Assembly (NCBI GenBank): GCA_024509875.1
Contig: JAMPIV010011353.1
Location: forward strand, 264,843 to 328,842
DNA: 64,000 nucleotides
From: Oreohelix idahoensis
Taxonomy: Eukaryota > Mollusca > Gastropoda > Stylommatophora > Oreohelicidae
Direction of reading: 5' to 3'
The number at the start of each line of letters is the position of its first letter. Position 1 is the first letter of the stretch. This document shows positions 38,596 through 50,580 of the stretch, piece after piece. The notes beneath the pieces are model-generated. The model was not told where the DNA came from and did not search any database. It worked only from the letters and a program-made list of their open reading frames with translations. The position numbers were made by a program, and so were the translations under genes.

Positions 38596-40126
38596 TGTTA
38601 AGAACAGAACTGGTGTAAGGGACGTAAATCTGAGTATATTAGTAGTCAAGATAGATTCTGAGTTGAAGAACTTGTTTGCTCGTTGGCTATTGAATTGTTT
38701 TGAAAATATCTCGTGGTAGTTTCGAGAGATAGATTACAGAAGGCGTGGAAAAACGCTGATCATCTCCAGTGTGAGAAATATTTATTCTGTAATGTTTTAA
38801 GCGGGTGAGACTAGTTCGTGGCTAGCCTGCAGATGATTGATTGACTGAGTTGTGTTGACCGTGAGAAAGTCTCATGACTGTGTTGAGCGTGTTATAGTGT
38901 GTGATTCGAAGAGAGTGTTCTGGGCGTTTTGACCGGGTAGGTCAAGACAGTGTTTTTGGGAAGTGTGAAATGCCTGCGCAGTGCTGAAGTTAAAATGTCG
39001 ACGGATTTTTCGCTGTGGGTACAGCGTAGTATAAAACTGCAGTTTAAATTATTGTGAAAATGTTTATGAGGCCAAGATTTTGTGTAGGCCATTTTGATAA
39101 CTGCAGTGGGCAGTCTTTAAAGGCCATTATTTCCTGTGAGAGGATAATAGCTGAAGATTTTGTGTAGGCCATTTTAATAACTGCAGTGTGCCGTCCTTAA
39201 AGGCCATTATCTCCTGTGAGCGGATTGTTATTGATGATACTTTAAAGCGCTGATGAATATATACAAAGGCCATTGTTTCCTGTGAGAGGATAGTTGTTGA
39301 TGAATTATATAAAGGCCATTATCTCCTGTGAGAGGATTGTTATTGATGATACTTTAAAGCGCTGATGAATTATATAAAGGCCATTGTTTCCTGTGAGATG
39401 ATAGTTGTTGAGGAAGAGATAGCGCTGAATTATTGATGATACTTTATAGCGCTGATCTCATAGTAACTGCCGAGTGCGCAGTCCTTATGTGTTAAGATAT
39501 ATTTCGTGTTATGCTGTGAACTGTATCCTGACTATGTGCATTTTATATCAATGTGTTGTGACGTGAATAAACCAGTATTAAATGTCACCAATCGTTTACA
39601 ACCATCCATGACTCTTGTGTACGTACCTGTGGTGCAAACGACTAAACCAACACACGCACTCAATATTCTAGACGTGACAGTAGTAACACATATTTATTAC
39701 TAGCCTATGTGGCGATGATGTACACTTGAACACACATAACTTTGAATCATAACCCTATTCTTATCAAGTGGTGGATTACAATCAAGCAGGATCTACTGCT
39801 ATATTGCAAGACTGATTATACCTACTTAACATATTTAGGAATAGCTCTGTGTGGGCGTAGCCTGTAATACAGAATCCTTTAGCAACGTATCTCTATATTT
39901 AGCCTGTGTGGCGTATGTGTATGTATCAACAATAGACGCCTTATAAGGATGACAACAAACTTATCGGGCGGTATCAGTACCCACCTTTAGCGGACGGTAT
40001 CATTTGGTGGTTTCCAGTAATTATAGGACTGGATACTCATGCCATATTCGCAAATAAAGGAATTAAGAAGTCACCCACGTCTTTAACAAAGTTAGAATCT
40101 ATATGACAGCGTCGTGGGGTGCAACA
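38596..40126 (+). repeat. 3' LTR of the nested gag-only element
   Basis: Matches the 5' LTR closely from TGTTAAGAACAGAACTGG to about 39,660, and again at its very end (GTCGTGGGGTGCAACA). In between it carries about 430 bp (about 39,664-40,095) that replace about 45 bp in the 5' copy, including repeats of TAGCCTGTGTGGCG. The two LTRs are thus not simple copies of each other. Confidence 0.75.
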
Positions 40127-40131
40127 CTAGG

Positions 40132-40801
40132 CCACCGAGTCGGTCATGGTTTCCTAAAGACAGAGGACCATAATGCCAGTAAAATACTCAACATCTCTAT
40201 TCCTAAGACTAAAAAGCAAGTGAGAAGTCTCTTAGGTCTTATACAATTTTATAGACGATTCATTCGGAATCTGTCCTCTATAATGGCACCTCTTTCTTCG
40301 TTACTAAAGAAAGGGTCTCCTAATATGGTCCACTGGTCTCAGGAATGCCAATCTTCGTTGGATAAGATCAAAACTATGTTTTCAACTCCACCTATTTTAA
40401 TGTTATCTACTACAGATAAGACATTTGTTCTTCGTAGTGACGCTTCATCCACTGGGATCGGAGCGGCATTAATGCAAGAGTACTCAGAGACTCTGCATCC
40501 TGTAATGTATATTTCTCGAAAACTTAATGCGGCAGAAAGGAATTACTTGGTTTTAGACCGTGAATTGTTGGCTATGGTTTGGTCAATCCTCAAACTTCAA
40601 AGATTCCTTCTAGGCGCGCATTTTATTGTGGAAACTGACCAGAAAGCTCATACAGCTATTCAAATTAAAAATTTGAAAAGCTCGAGATCACCTCGATACG
40701 CTATTGCTCTTCAACCTTTTCATTTTTCGGTCCGAGCTATCCGTGGTTCAGAAAATGTGATGGCAGACATTATGTCTAGATGCCCACATGATTCCACCTA
40801 A
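40132..40801 (+). pseudogene. pol: Element 1 RT thumb and RNase H
   Basis: Continues the RT from 32,355: HRVGHGFLK, then the connection segment KKQVRSLLGLIQFYRRFI. RNase H follows with its four acidic positions visible: SDASSTGIG, DRELLAMVW, ETDQKAH and MADIMSRCP. It ends with a TAA at 40,799-40,801. This segment itself is open, but its enzyme is split from the rest by the nested element. Confidence 0.85.
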
Positions 40802-41260
40802 CTGTTAGGTCTTGGACTTTCTAATATGTCTAACTCTACAACAGTTCCTTTCTATATTAAAATATGTACACATTTGTAATATATGATATATTGATTGTAT
40901 CACCACTTAGCGGTTCATTAATGTATATTTACCGCTGGTCTTTTGATGATTTTTTTTCTTTCCTGTTAATCATGAACTCATACCTAATATGGAATTATTG
41001 TATGAATTTTTTGTATGAATTTTGATATTGCCAGTATTGTAGTATACGTTGGTGACACCTCTCTGGAAATATTTATACTTAGAGAAATACTTTCTCTGAA
41101 ATGTTGAGATATATTCTCACTTGTCGATTCTTCGACTTAGCCTATTTGGCGTTATATAAATTGCTAATATTTATCATCTGCGCATTATTCGTGCGTTGTG
41201 AGCCTATTGTATGTTGCTATTAGATGAAAAAAAATGATTTTCATTTTTTTTCCTGAGAGG
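40802..41260 (+). other. Element 1 3' untranslated region and polypurine tract
   Basis: No coding signal. CCTGAGAGG at 41,252-41,260, immediately before the LTR, is the probable (short, impure) polypurine tract. Confidence 0.5.
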
Positions 41261-42550
41261 TGTGGTAGTCATTTACACACAGATTCTTTTGTTGGCAATA
41301 TTTATATAAACATATATAGAGATATAGAAATATCTATCTGTCTGTTGGACACTTTTTCTTTGTTAGTCAAAGGTACATAACCATTGATTTAGTTGATGGT
41401 ACATTTTATTATGTTTGTTACCTTCTCATGTGTTTAATGACGTCGGCCCATCTTGAGTTGAACTCTGGGGGTCACGCGCTCTGCGCATGTGTAGTATAGA
41501 GTCAGTCGGAGAGACTTCCGTCATGGTCGTCTTGTTTTTGCTGCCCGGACTTTTGTCCGTTGTATTTTGTGCTCTGTGTAATTCTAGGGGAAAAGTCGTC
41601 GTCTGCTGTATGACTATTACGTCTATAATCTTCCCCAGAATATATTCTCTACGCCTAAGGAAGGCGGGTGCTATTTTTTGCTAGTGTTTTCTAGGACATT
41701 AAGGTATGAAATACTACTTATGCACTTTCCTTATGCCTAGTTTTGCAGCCAGAGATATGGCCTGCATATGTGAGTGCTGAACTATTTATTTGACGACGCT
41801 TCTGTTAGCAGCACCTGTATTTATTATACACATCGCATTAGAAACAATTTATCTACACAGCATTATTCATGTTTATGAACAGAGCCCTTTTCCATAAGCT
41901 TCTTTACGCATCTATGCAGTGAGCGACGCTCACTGGGGGACGGAAGCCATTTTTAGGATCTCATTATTGCCTAGCGGATCATCACCAGAGAACAGGAATG
42001 CCTTATTACCTGATGATGGTACGGTGACCTATCTACTATGGTAACCCACTATTGTGATTTAAAGATGATCGTTATAAAGCCTGCTGATTTACGGCTTGCA
42101 ATTCTTTGACAGAAGAGGCGCTGTCAAGGAGCCATTGATTATATATATTTGATAACGTTAGCTGACGCGATCAGTCAGTTAGGCTTGAAACCAAATGCTA
42201 CTAGAGCCAGTGACTAGCTATTATCGTTCTATTGTACCAGCATTCTACATTAATGCCCATTCGATGTCGTAGACCATTTTGTCAAGCATGTGATGTTGTT
42301 GCCAACCTTGGTCCAGTGACTGTAATCATGTCGTCAGAGTGTGCGTCCATTAAATGTATGAAATTATCTACGGTTATTCCAGACGTCATTGACTTTTATA
42401 CATGAGTGAGTGAGTGTATTATTATTTGTCAACTACACCGAACAGTACCACCCATTCGCATAACGCATTTACACTCTCACTCGATATAAATACTGTCCCT
42501 TGTCAGGGCCTCAGTACTTTGTGGACAAGGTGACCTGTATGCCCAACTCT
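41261..42550 (+). repeat. 3' LTR (copy C) of element 1, truncated
   Basis: Begins TGTGGTAGTCATTTACAC and parallels copy B to GCCCAACTCT at 42,550, about 60 bp past the TATA box. Copy B continues with GTGTCGG, whereas here an unrelated, compositionally different block starts. Confidence 0.85.
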
Positions 42551-45500
42551 AATCCTCACTCATAGCTCCTCCCTCACTACCCCAGCACCACCAATCCACG
42601 TGATGGTCGTTGACCACTGTGCACCACTCTTATCAACATCCCATTTCCTCACTGGCTGATAGTCAGATCTCGAGAATGTTCCCAGGACCGAACAAGTCGA
42701 AGCTTGCATCTGAATGACTGACGCCACACTCATAAAGAATTGAATCGACCAGTTAGCAATACATGCGCCTAAACTCATACTATGTAGCGTTACTTAGTAA
42801 ACAATATCATCTCCACGCTAGTACATTGCAACGCTCCAGCAGCCCAGTTGTAGAAAATGAGACGTGTTGTAGCTTACCGCAAGTGTACGCGCAGCTTGTT
42901 CCCACGCAGCCGAGTCGACTGCGAGCAGAGCTAGTGACTCTTGAGTTTGTTACTCTCGGTTGTAGCGACCACTCGTAGTATGTCGTGATATCTCAGATGC
43001 GTGACTTCATTATAGTCATGCCCCGCTAACTTCTCATGTAACTGAATCCTCTTCAGATACAATACGCTTAATAATACTCAGTAGAGTAGTTACACTAGCC
43101 ACGCACTGCTCCAGAGACGGTCAGCCGCTATTAGTATAAGACGACCACGAGACCGCTGGATGTAGACACTGCTTTCCCATCTTCAGCATAGCCTGCGCCG
43201 CGCCCGCTCGTGACGTACTCTATCGCCAAATGTGGACATACTCACGCGCACTGCCCCCCTATCTGTCCCTTACCGAACCATTGTGCCCAGCGTCGCCAGT
43301 ATTATCTAGCCTGCAAGCAGAATTAGCATCCCTGCACAATTACCCCCACCAGTTTCACAGCAGACCGTCTTAGATCCAGATGCTAAAATTTATCCACCAC
43401 TAACCCCCAACCTCCTCTCACCATCCACACAAATCCCCATCTCCTACCAACCAACACATTCGACCCGCCCCGCGTTCCCGCATATGCAGTGTGAAGTGTG
43501 ACAGATCAACACTGTCAGTAAGCTCCCCCCGCCTCGCCCCTCGAGGGCCCTCCCTGACTTCTCGAATATGTACTAGTATCGACCTCTGGCATACGACATC
43601 GCACGGTACCTTTACTATTACCGCCCACCGCACCGCCCCACTGCCCCCCCACCGCGATACAGTTCAGCTCGTACTAATCTCTCCATCTAACGTTCACTTC
43701 CCATTGTTCTGGCACTGTTCTAACCACGAGTCACTCTCTCAACGCGTCACTGCAATTACCTGTTCCGACCGTGTCTTGTAGTGGCACGCATAGAGCCGAT
43801 CCACTCTCCCACTCTCCACAATCCACACTCGCCACGCATCGTAGCCCAATCGTCTATGTAATTAGCTCTTGCTACTATGCCTCCTGCCCCCAGACAAGAG
43901 GCCGGCAGACTCACTATCTGTGTGTCCCCCACAGCCCCGCAACGCGAATTGTTGTCACTACCAGGTACCTGTATCGAGCTTGTGGATCGTCCCTCTTCTA
44001 TGGGTCTAAAGTGGGTAGTGCTCTAGAGAAACTTCACAATGGATGTATCGCGTACTGCTTATTTGTCTACTAGTCTCATAACACTTAGTAAACCCGCTAT
44101 CAGTGTACGTAAGTGCTCGTTAGGATGCGTCACACGCCGATACGGACCTACACGTCGAATTTTGAAGACCCATCGAAGATGTCTCGGCCACACTATCTGC
44201 CTATGTGACACTCTCACCACCGTGTCTGACATACCCGCCGCGCGGATAGTGCGTCACACTGCCTACGTCACTCTGTGACGCACCGCCACCGTCTCTGCTG
44301 CCATTTACTTCGAAGCTACTTTCACGATATGAGCCGCCAATCACCGCCCGTGCCTACTGCGTGGCGCAGAAGCGAGCGGGACTCTCGCCTTGTGCGCTCT
44401 CGTAAGCGTTAGTGCCCGTCAGCTAGAACACCTAAGGCGACGGCTAAGAGTCCGCGCATGCCGCGGCGCGTTAGATGACTCCAACCAGGAATGATGAGTG
44501 ATTGTCCGTGAGCTTGAAACATGTGGAGTCTCGGACCGCTTCGATGCTTGCCGCCACCCTCTCGGCCGGTCATACGTCAGCGACTCCCATGCTTTATCTC
44601 TCAATTTCTTGAGTGAGAGTGAAATGTGGTTGACTGTTATCGCTTCTGATACTGGGAGCGCCTACCCCTCCTCCCTCTTCATTTCCAGTGAGCACTATCC
44701 AGACGCCTATCCCTCCACCGTTCGCACGCGCCACAACGCTGTGCGTATGGATGTAGGTGTTGCCTACGTTTTGCAGACATACTTGTGTTCGAATTCACGC
44801 TTAGTTTGTGTGAAAACTATCTATCTTAACCCTTCGTCACTTTGACTCAGTGTATTAGTCTACGGACTCTCTCTCGCAGATGGTTGAATATAGATCTTGT
44901 GATGATTACTGGTTTCATGAGTTTATTGTAGTCTTCATACATAATCGCTGAGACCATCTACGCACGTCTAATACATACCCCAGGTGACCCGCCCACCCCA
45001 CTGAAACCTTACATCCATTCTCCTTATTCTAACTGCGCATCTGTACGCGCAGTTTACCCGCGTGTATGACTGCATGTCCTGTCCTATGTCCCGCACTCGG
45101 CCAAAGTGTTTTCTCACGCTCTCTTGAGTCTGTACCGACTTCGTGCACCTCTTCAAATATGTGAGTAGAATGTTGCCTGACTCCAACCCGTCTTGTCGCG
45201 TACCTGCTAGGCCCGAATCTCCAAGACGCTTACTGGCACGAAGGCTCACTCTGAATAGCTCCATCTACATATACGGCCCGTCAGCCTGGATCGAAGAGGA
45301 GGCGGATTAACCCCCCCCCACACACCCTGATCGACTCCACGAAGCCTCGGTCTACGATATGCTCACCTCGCTCCCGCCAGAAGTCTAACCACCAGCCCCC
45401 CCATGGCGCTGCTCCCCCCGCATGAGGTCGCTCCGCTGATATAGCCCGTCTTGCATACTCGCGCATGAGTGTCACTCAGTCGAGCTCCACTTGCGCTAAC

Positions 45501-46900
45501 GTTGAGAGACCGCCGTTAGTGAGCGATTCAGCGTGACCCCCTCCCTTATATGACATGCACACTACTCCTCACGCCTCATTGATCCCACCCTATGTTCGCC
45601 CACCTGCTCTAGTAGAGAAGACTCACTGCCGCCATGAGATTACGGCTGTCGAAACACTGCATTCACTATTCGTTAGTCTGTCCGCCACACTTACCGCGTC
45701 CATGCCTAGCGCCTATCGATAGGACACTAGACTAGTGTGGCGCCTGAATGCATATTCTGGTAATGCTTTCACTAACTTGTTCATGATTCTAACTACCGTG
45801 CGTTGTCCCTCACTACAAGGTATCAATCAGTTACGCCAATCAGCTCACCAGGTATTATGTCCAATTTTGTCCGTGACCCAGACTGCACCGCCATCCGGCA
45901 TCTCAGTCCCCCCCTTTAGAGATGCCGAGATAGCACACTTGCCCGATCCTATACGTATGAAAGACTTACTCTGACAAAAGAAGCTCACAATCTTCGCGAG
46001 ACCGCCGTCACCAGAAAGTGTAGACTGTCCGTGCATTATTTAGTGTATTCGCGTGCAAGACACTACTCCGCACCGAGTAACCCAGCAGTAGTGGTGCTAT
46101 CCATGCCTGCAACAGCAAGTACCAGTTGGTGCAACCTCTCGCGACGCATAGATGTTAGACATAGCCTAGCAGATATACCCCACTAACAACATGGGGTTAT
46201 ACGGCTAGAAGACAGCCCATCTTGCCTTTTCAATCACGTGCAGACCCACGTGTTCCCCTCTACACATGAAGAGTAGAGCCAGCTGTGTGGCCATCGCGAG
46301 TGCTGCTACTGAGTGATTTTTGCTCAACGGAGATCGGGTGATGAATCCGTCTTCACCAGTGTCTCACACTATGAAGTGAGCCCGTTATCCTCTAGTTCTA
46401 GCTAGACTTGTGCGAAACACATCTTGTTCGCCGTCCCGTGTCCCATATCACACCATGTTACCTAGTGTCTTCTTTTACGCCTGAGTTTCTTTGTCTCTGA
46501 CTCGCCCCCTCTTCCACCGTCATTGTCCGTGTGACTGACTCCCACGCCAGGCCTCGCTGGGCACGATAGTCAGAAAATCCTAGTTCTGCACCAGAGTGTA
46601 CCCTATAGCTCTACCTGACCATCTGCCTGGCACTGTCGCAGTGTCACGGTCAGTTGTGATGAGAGTATCTGTTACACGCATAAGGGTACGATCTAAATAT
46701 GCACCCTCCCTTAGTAGATTATATCATGCTACAGAAATTCCTGGTTCCGTCCATCCCCTCTTCATCTATCACACCCAAGATATACCAGCCTCCCTTCACG
46801 CCCCCCCACCTCCTCCCAACGCGCACTCCCCCCCCACCTCCCCCCCCCCCGTCACACACACATAGGACCCCTAGTCCGTTGAGGCCAGTGCTTGGTCAGA
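42551..46900. other. Compositionally anomalous block, no gene recognised
   Basis: GC content is clearly higher than in the surroundings (about half, against roughly a third to 40%), with C exceeding G on the plus strand and frequent CpG. Frames are short and without family motifs, and I see no tandem period or SINE/LINE signature. It begins exactly where copy C is cut and ends in a C-rich run (46,798-46,850) followed by ordinary AT-rich DNA. It could be foreign or fast-evolving DNA or low-quality consensus; the sequence alone does not decide. Confidence 0.55.
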
Positions 46901-47236
46901 GGGAAAGATTGTAAAATCCTTGACTTTTGCTGCGTGTTTCTTTTAATTGTGTTCATTAGTTTAACTAACTGCCGGGGTCTTTCATTTGTTCCTGTAGGAT
47001 GTAAAAGTTCGTCTGTTTTGATCCTCTTCTGACAATTGGTCTAGTGTCTTGGAAGTGTCCGATATTGATCGGCAATTTCGGTTGGAATTTATGACAGTTT
47101 ATTTTTTCTAGTCTTGTCAATTTATGTCTGTTGCAAGCTGACAAGCTAACTTCATTATTCGATACTCCTTAGTGGTCGGGTTGTCAGGATATGGGAATTC
47201 TAAGAAAGCAGAGGTCCCAGCACAAGTATTGAGGGT

Positions 47237-47312
47237 TCCGGCAATGTGCTCTAATGGTTAGTGTCATAGTTTTGCAAAATTCATTCGCCCAAGTTTGAAG
47301 CTTCTTTGGTTT
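47237..47312 (+). mobile_element. tRNA-like SINE head
   Basis: A clear A-box-type GTGCTCTAATGGTTAGTG is followed by a degenerate B box region CGCCCAAGTTTGAAGCT at the expected distance. The body is not identifiable, so this is an old SINE head. A similar but weaker A-box-like GTGGTTTAGTGGTA lies at about 47,619. Confidence 0.45.
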
Positions 47313-47843
47313 GTTCAGATGTCTTTCGCATAACCAACTAACAAGGGGTTGGTGTTATCTGTTTTTTCTAAATGATAAATTTCGTTCCTCGGATGTAATT
47401 ATCCCCCCGTTCCTGCATAGCCATAATGAATGGCAAATGCATTCCTTTTCTGTTGTCGTCCAACGCTTTTGGGACTTACTTCATGCGTGTGACTGGAAAG
47501 CAATTGGCTTTTAGTTGGGTAACATTTGGGATTATAGGGTTTTCATCAGATGGGTTTGGTTGGAACAAGGGCAAGCTCCACTACTGCGTTATCATAAGCG
47601 TCCAGTGTATAGGCTCGAGTGGTTTAGTGGTATCAGGGTGTTTGTGCCAACATGGGGAGGGTTTTTGTGAGTGCATATTATAGCTTAATCTATTGCTTTG
47701 TTGACATTGAACGTTCCATCTGAACCTGGCATATTACTTTATGTTAGGACTATTAATGGCTCGCCGCCTTGGAGGAAATTGACGAGGTTGTGGCGTCTTC
47801 TTGTTTTAACTACAACATCCAAGAAAAACCCTCTTACGTGGTC
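47313..47843. other. No recognised feature
   Basis: Unassigned DNA between the SINE head and the RT relic. The short open frames lack motifs. Confidence 0.4.
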
Positions 47844-48997
47844 TCACAGTTTGTAGGGCGTGGCATCTCTATGATCGCTCGTAACTTTCTCGTCATCAGG
47901 GCGAACTCCACTGCCATTAATAATGAAACCTAGGTATTTTGTTTCCTGTTTTAGGAATTTACATTTCGAGAGTTTCAACTTTATGTGATGATATTTTAGA
48001 CGATCAAAGACTTGTTCAACCCTTTTCGGGTGTTCTTTTATTGTACCTGGCGTATGGACTAATATATCATCCATGTATGCCAAGCAAAGGGCTGGAATCC
48101 TTTCAGGACCTCATCCATAAGGGACATATAAGTGGCGGGGCTTGATTTAAGTCCGAAGGGCATCACATTCCATGAAAAGGACCCGACATGCGTACAAAAT
48201 GTAGATTTTTCCTTTGCCTCTGGTGACATTTGGATGCACCAGAAACCGGATCGTGCACCCAATGTTGTAAACAATTTGGAATTTTCAAGCGTCGCCAGTA
48301 TATCATCCATCCTGGGAAGTGGGTATGATATCGTCTTCGTTATCTTGTTAAGTGCACGATAATCACAGCAGAAACGGTGGCTGCCGTCTTTCTTTGTGAC
48401 GATGACAATGGGGGATGACCATTGAGATCTTGATCTTTCTATAATGCCAGCTTCAAGCATCTCAGTAATAGATTTTTCCACTAACTCCCGGTTCTTAAGG
48501 GGAGAGTGGTAAGGTTTGAGATGTACTGGAACATCAGTTGTGGTGTTTATATCCATTTGGACTGTAGATGTGCGCTCCAGTTCCATGTCATTAATAGCAA
48601 ACATGTGTTGGTGTTTGGTGACAAACTGTTGAAGGCTACTGACATGAGGTTCTTCTGCATGCAAGGTTTCAAGTAATTTTGTCAGCCTGTCTTCACTATT
48701 CTTTTGCACATCAGTTGTACTGGATGTTCCTTGAGAACTGCTTCCTTGCTGTGGTTCGGTAATTAAGCGTTGACTGTAAGTTTTGCTCTCTCTACCACTA
48801 CGGCAGTACTGTGGATTTAGCTGTCGTTGATTTATAGAAGGTTTGTTTCCCTGCGTGTTTGTCTGGGTATGCACTAGTTGGTTACGTCGCTGGTTTTTCA
48901 TATTAATTAAGCGATGGTATCTGGGGGTAACGTGTGTCACAAAATTAATCTCATGAAAACGTTCTGCATGTCCTGTGGTGTAAGCTGTCATTATCAA
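47844..48997 (-). pseudogene. pol: Ty3/Gypsy reverse transcriptase relic
   Basis: Minus-strand translation gives the PR-RT linker, then HLKPYHSPLKNREL, WSSPIVIVTKKDGSHRFCCD, LGARSGFWCIQM, FSWNVMPFGLKSSPATY. After a frame shift near 48,065-48,085 the catalytic AYMDDILVH follows, and then LKLSKCKFLKQETKYLGFII. It breaks off near 47,844 before RNase H. Sequence details differ from elements 1 and 2 (VIVTKKDGS, GFWCIQM), placing it in a more conventional Ty3/Gypsy lineage. No LTR or integrase is visible nearby. Confidence 0.85.
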
Positions 48998-49086
48998 ATT
49001 CTAGATAATATCTCTCAGTGCCAAATCCGTTCCTGTGATAAGCCTTTCTATTTCCTGCCCGCTGTTTTCTCGTAGGAGCGTAAAAT

Positions 49087-49380
49087 TATAAATATGAGAG
49101 GTATAAGAACACAACTGGTATAATGACAACATTAGTACACACATGTATAACGGAAAATAGTTTAAACGTTATTACTCTAAATGTAAGAGGTCTAAGAACA
49201 CAACTGGTATAATTACAATATTAGTACACACATATATAACGGACAATAGTTTAAACGTTATAACTCTAAATGTGAGTGGTCTAAGAACACAACTGCTATA
49301 ATCACAACATTAGTACACACATATAAAACTGACGTCATTTTGTCTACAGAAGGTAGTCCCATAGAAGATACTGTCGTAGA
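49087..49380 (+). pseudogene. LINE endonuclease N-terminus, with its first 89 bp in triplicate
   Basis: Three units with an 89-bp period (AGAGGTATAAGAACACAAC at 49,097 and equivalents at 49,186 and 49,275). The last unit reads in translation LNVITLNVSGLRTQ, then, after breaks, YKTDVILSTEGS, the opening strands of an APE-type LINE endonuclease. The catalytic core downstream is not recognisable. Confidence 0.55.
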
Positions 49381-49577
49381 ACAGTAAAGTGTTGGAGACT
49401 TACTATACTAGATCCAGCATCGAGATGTCAAGTGAGCAGTTCCTTCCTCACTGCCTTTTTCCTACTCTGGCTCATGAGCAGCGTCAGACACCCATTTACA
49501 ACAGAGTAGACTGAATAATGATCCAACGTGTTTCTAATACAGCAACTTTGCCTCGAGAAGCCAGCGTTATAACCAAC

Positions 49578-49830
49578 CCCAAGTTCTACACTCTCTGTCC
49601 AATATTTCTACAGACAACTTGTATTCATGATAAAATACCAGGTAACCACTTGCCCCAAGTTCTACACTCTCTGCCAATATTACAATATTTCTACAGACAA
49701 CTTGTATTCATGATGAAATACTAGGTAACCACTTGCCCCAAGTTCTACACTCTCTGTCCAATATTTCTACAGACAACTTGTATTCATGATGAAATACCAG
49801 GTAACCACTTGCCCCAAGTTCTACACATGC
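49578..49830 (+). repeat. Tandem repeat, about 75-84 bp, three units
   Basis: Units begin CCCCAAGTTCTACACTCTCTG and contain TTTCTACAGACAACTTGTA and AGGTAACCACTTG. The middle unit has an extra TACAATATT. Confidence 0.85.
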
Positions 49831-50099
49831 TGCCACCACTGAAAGAGCAGATGACTGCTGTATGCAGGTTTCCCATACAGAATCAAAAGCAGAGATAGTC
49901 CAAAGTTAATACTGTTATCAATGAAGCACACAATGACAGATGCCATATTTTATAACTTATTGACGCGAATATAAATTCGCCTTATATATAAACTTCCTCT
50001 ATGGCTTTCTAAAGCCTTTAACTTAGCCTATGGCTACACTTTAATAGTGGACATGTCACATATTTCTATACGCACGTATTAAGTGCATTGATGCCACGG

Positions 50100-50250
50100 C
50101 ATAATAATTAGAACCACTGTCTGCACAAGTCTGGAAAACAGGGAAAACACCAATGGAGTGGAATAAAGGAACAATTGTCAAATTGCCCAAGAAAGGTGAC
50201 CTTGAAGACTGCAACTGGAAAAGAACAGCTTGTCAGTCTTCTGACTAGAG
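50100..50250 (+). pseudogene. LINE reverse transcriptase fragment
   Basis: Reads AQVWKTGKTPMEWNKGTIV and KLPKKGDLEDC, the W.....P..W..G.I..L.KKGD pattern found near the RT fingers of LINEs. It is truncated on both sides; the downstream side runs into tandem repeats. Confidence 0.65.
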
Positions 50251-50580
50251 TATGTAAGTGTTATGTTATTTCACGACTATCTTGTGTGACTAATGTTTGT
50301 AAGTGTTATGTTTGTCACGATTACCTTGTGTGTGACTAGTGATTGTAAGTGTTATGTAATTTCACGATTATCTTGCATGTGACTAAAGTTTGTACGTATT
50401 ATGTAATGTCACGATCATCATGTATGTGAGTAGCATTTGTAAGTTTTATGTATGCCATGATTATCGTGTGTGTGACTTGTTTCTAAGTTTTATGTAATGT
50501 TAGGATTGTCTTGTGTTTGACTAGTGTTTGTAAGTATTATGTAATGCCACGATTATCTTGTAAGTGACTAGTGTTCGTAA
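50251..50580 (+). repeat. Tandem repeat, about 45-49 bp, seven to eight units
   Basis: Units carry TTTGTAAGTGTTATGTAAT and CACGATTATCTTGTGTGTGAC, with starts near 50,253, 50,298, 50,344, 50,389, 50,438, 50,480 and 50,529. Confidence 0.85.

Larger units (their letters stand above)
32356..40126 (+). mobile_element. Nested LTR retrotransposon with gag only (TR-GAG-like)
   Basis: 7,771 bp with LTRs at both ends, TG...CA termini and the 5-bp duplication CTAGG. The internal region holds a gag-like frame (34,496-36,397) and then about 2.2 kb with no protease, integrase, RT or RNase H signal. The gag C-terminus resembles that of element 1, so it is probably a non-autonomous relative depending on pol from a partner. 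It interrupts the RT of element 1 and is therefore younger than it. Confidence 0.75.
22099..42550 (+). mobile_element. Gmr1-like Ty3/Gypsy LTR retrotransposon (element 1), nested and decayed
   Basis: Two LTR copies in the same orientation (from 22,099 and from 41,261) bracket gag, protease, integrase, reverse transcriptase and RNase H, in that order. Integrase upstream of RT is the arrangement described for the Gmr1-like lineage and is unlike ordinary Ty3/Gypsy. The element has been invaded at 27,736, 28,093 and 32,356. Without those insertions the internal region would be roughly 8 kb. The visible LTR parts differ by about 4% by eye. All genes carry disabling changes. Confidence 0.85.

Noticed and set aside
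43418..45475. Many 60-115 aa frames in the GC-richer block
   Set aside because: Frames occur on both strands with no motifs; higher GC lowers stop frequency.
47617..47680. Possible second tRNA-like gene (GTGGTTTAGTGGTA)
   Set aside because: Only an A-box-like match; B box and cloverleaf pairing are poor.
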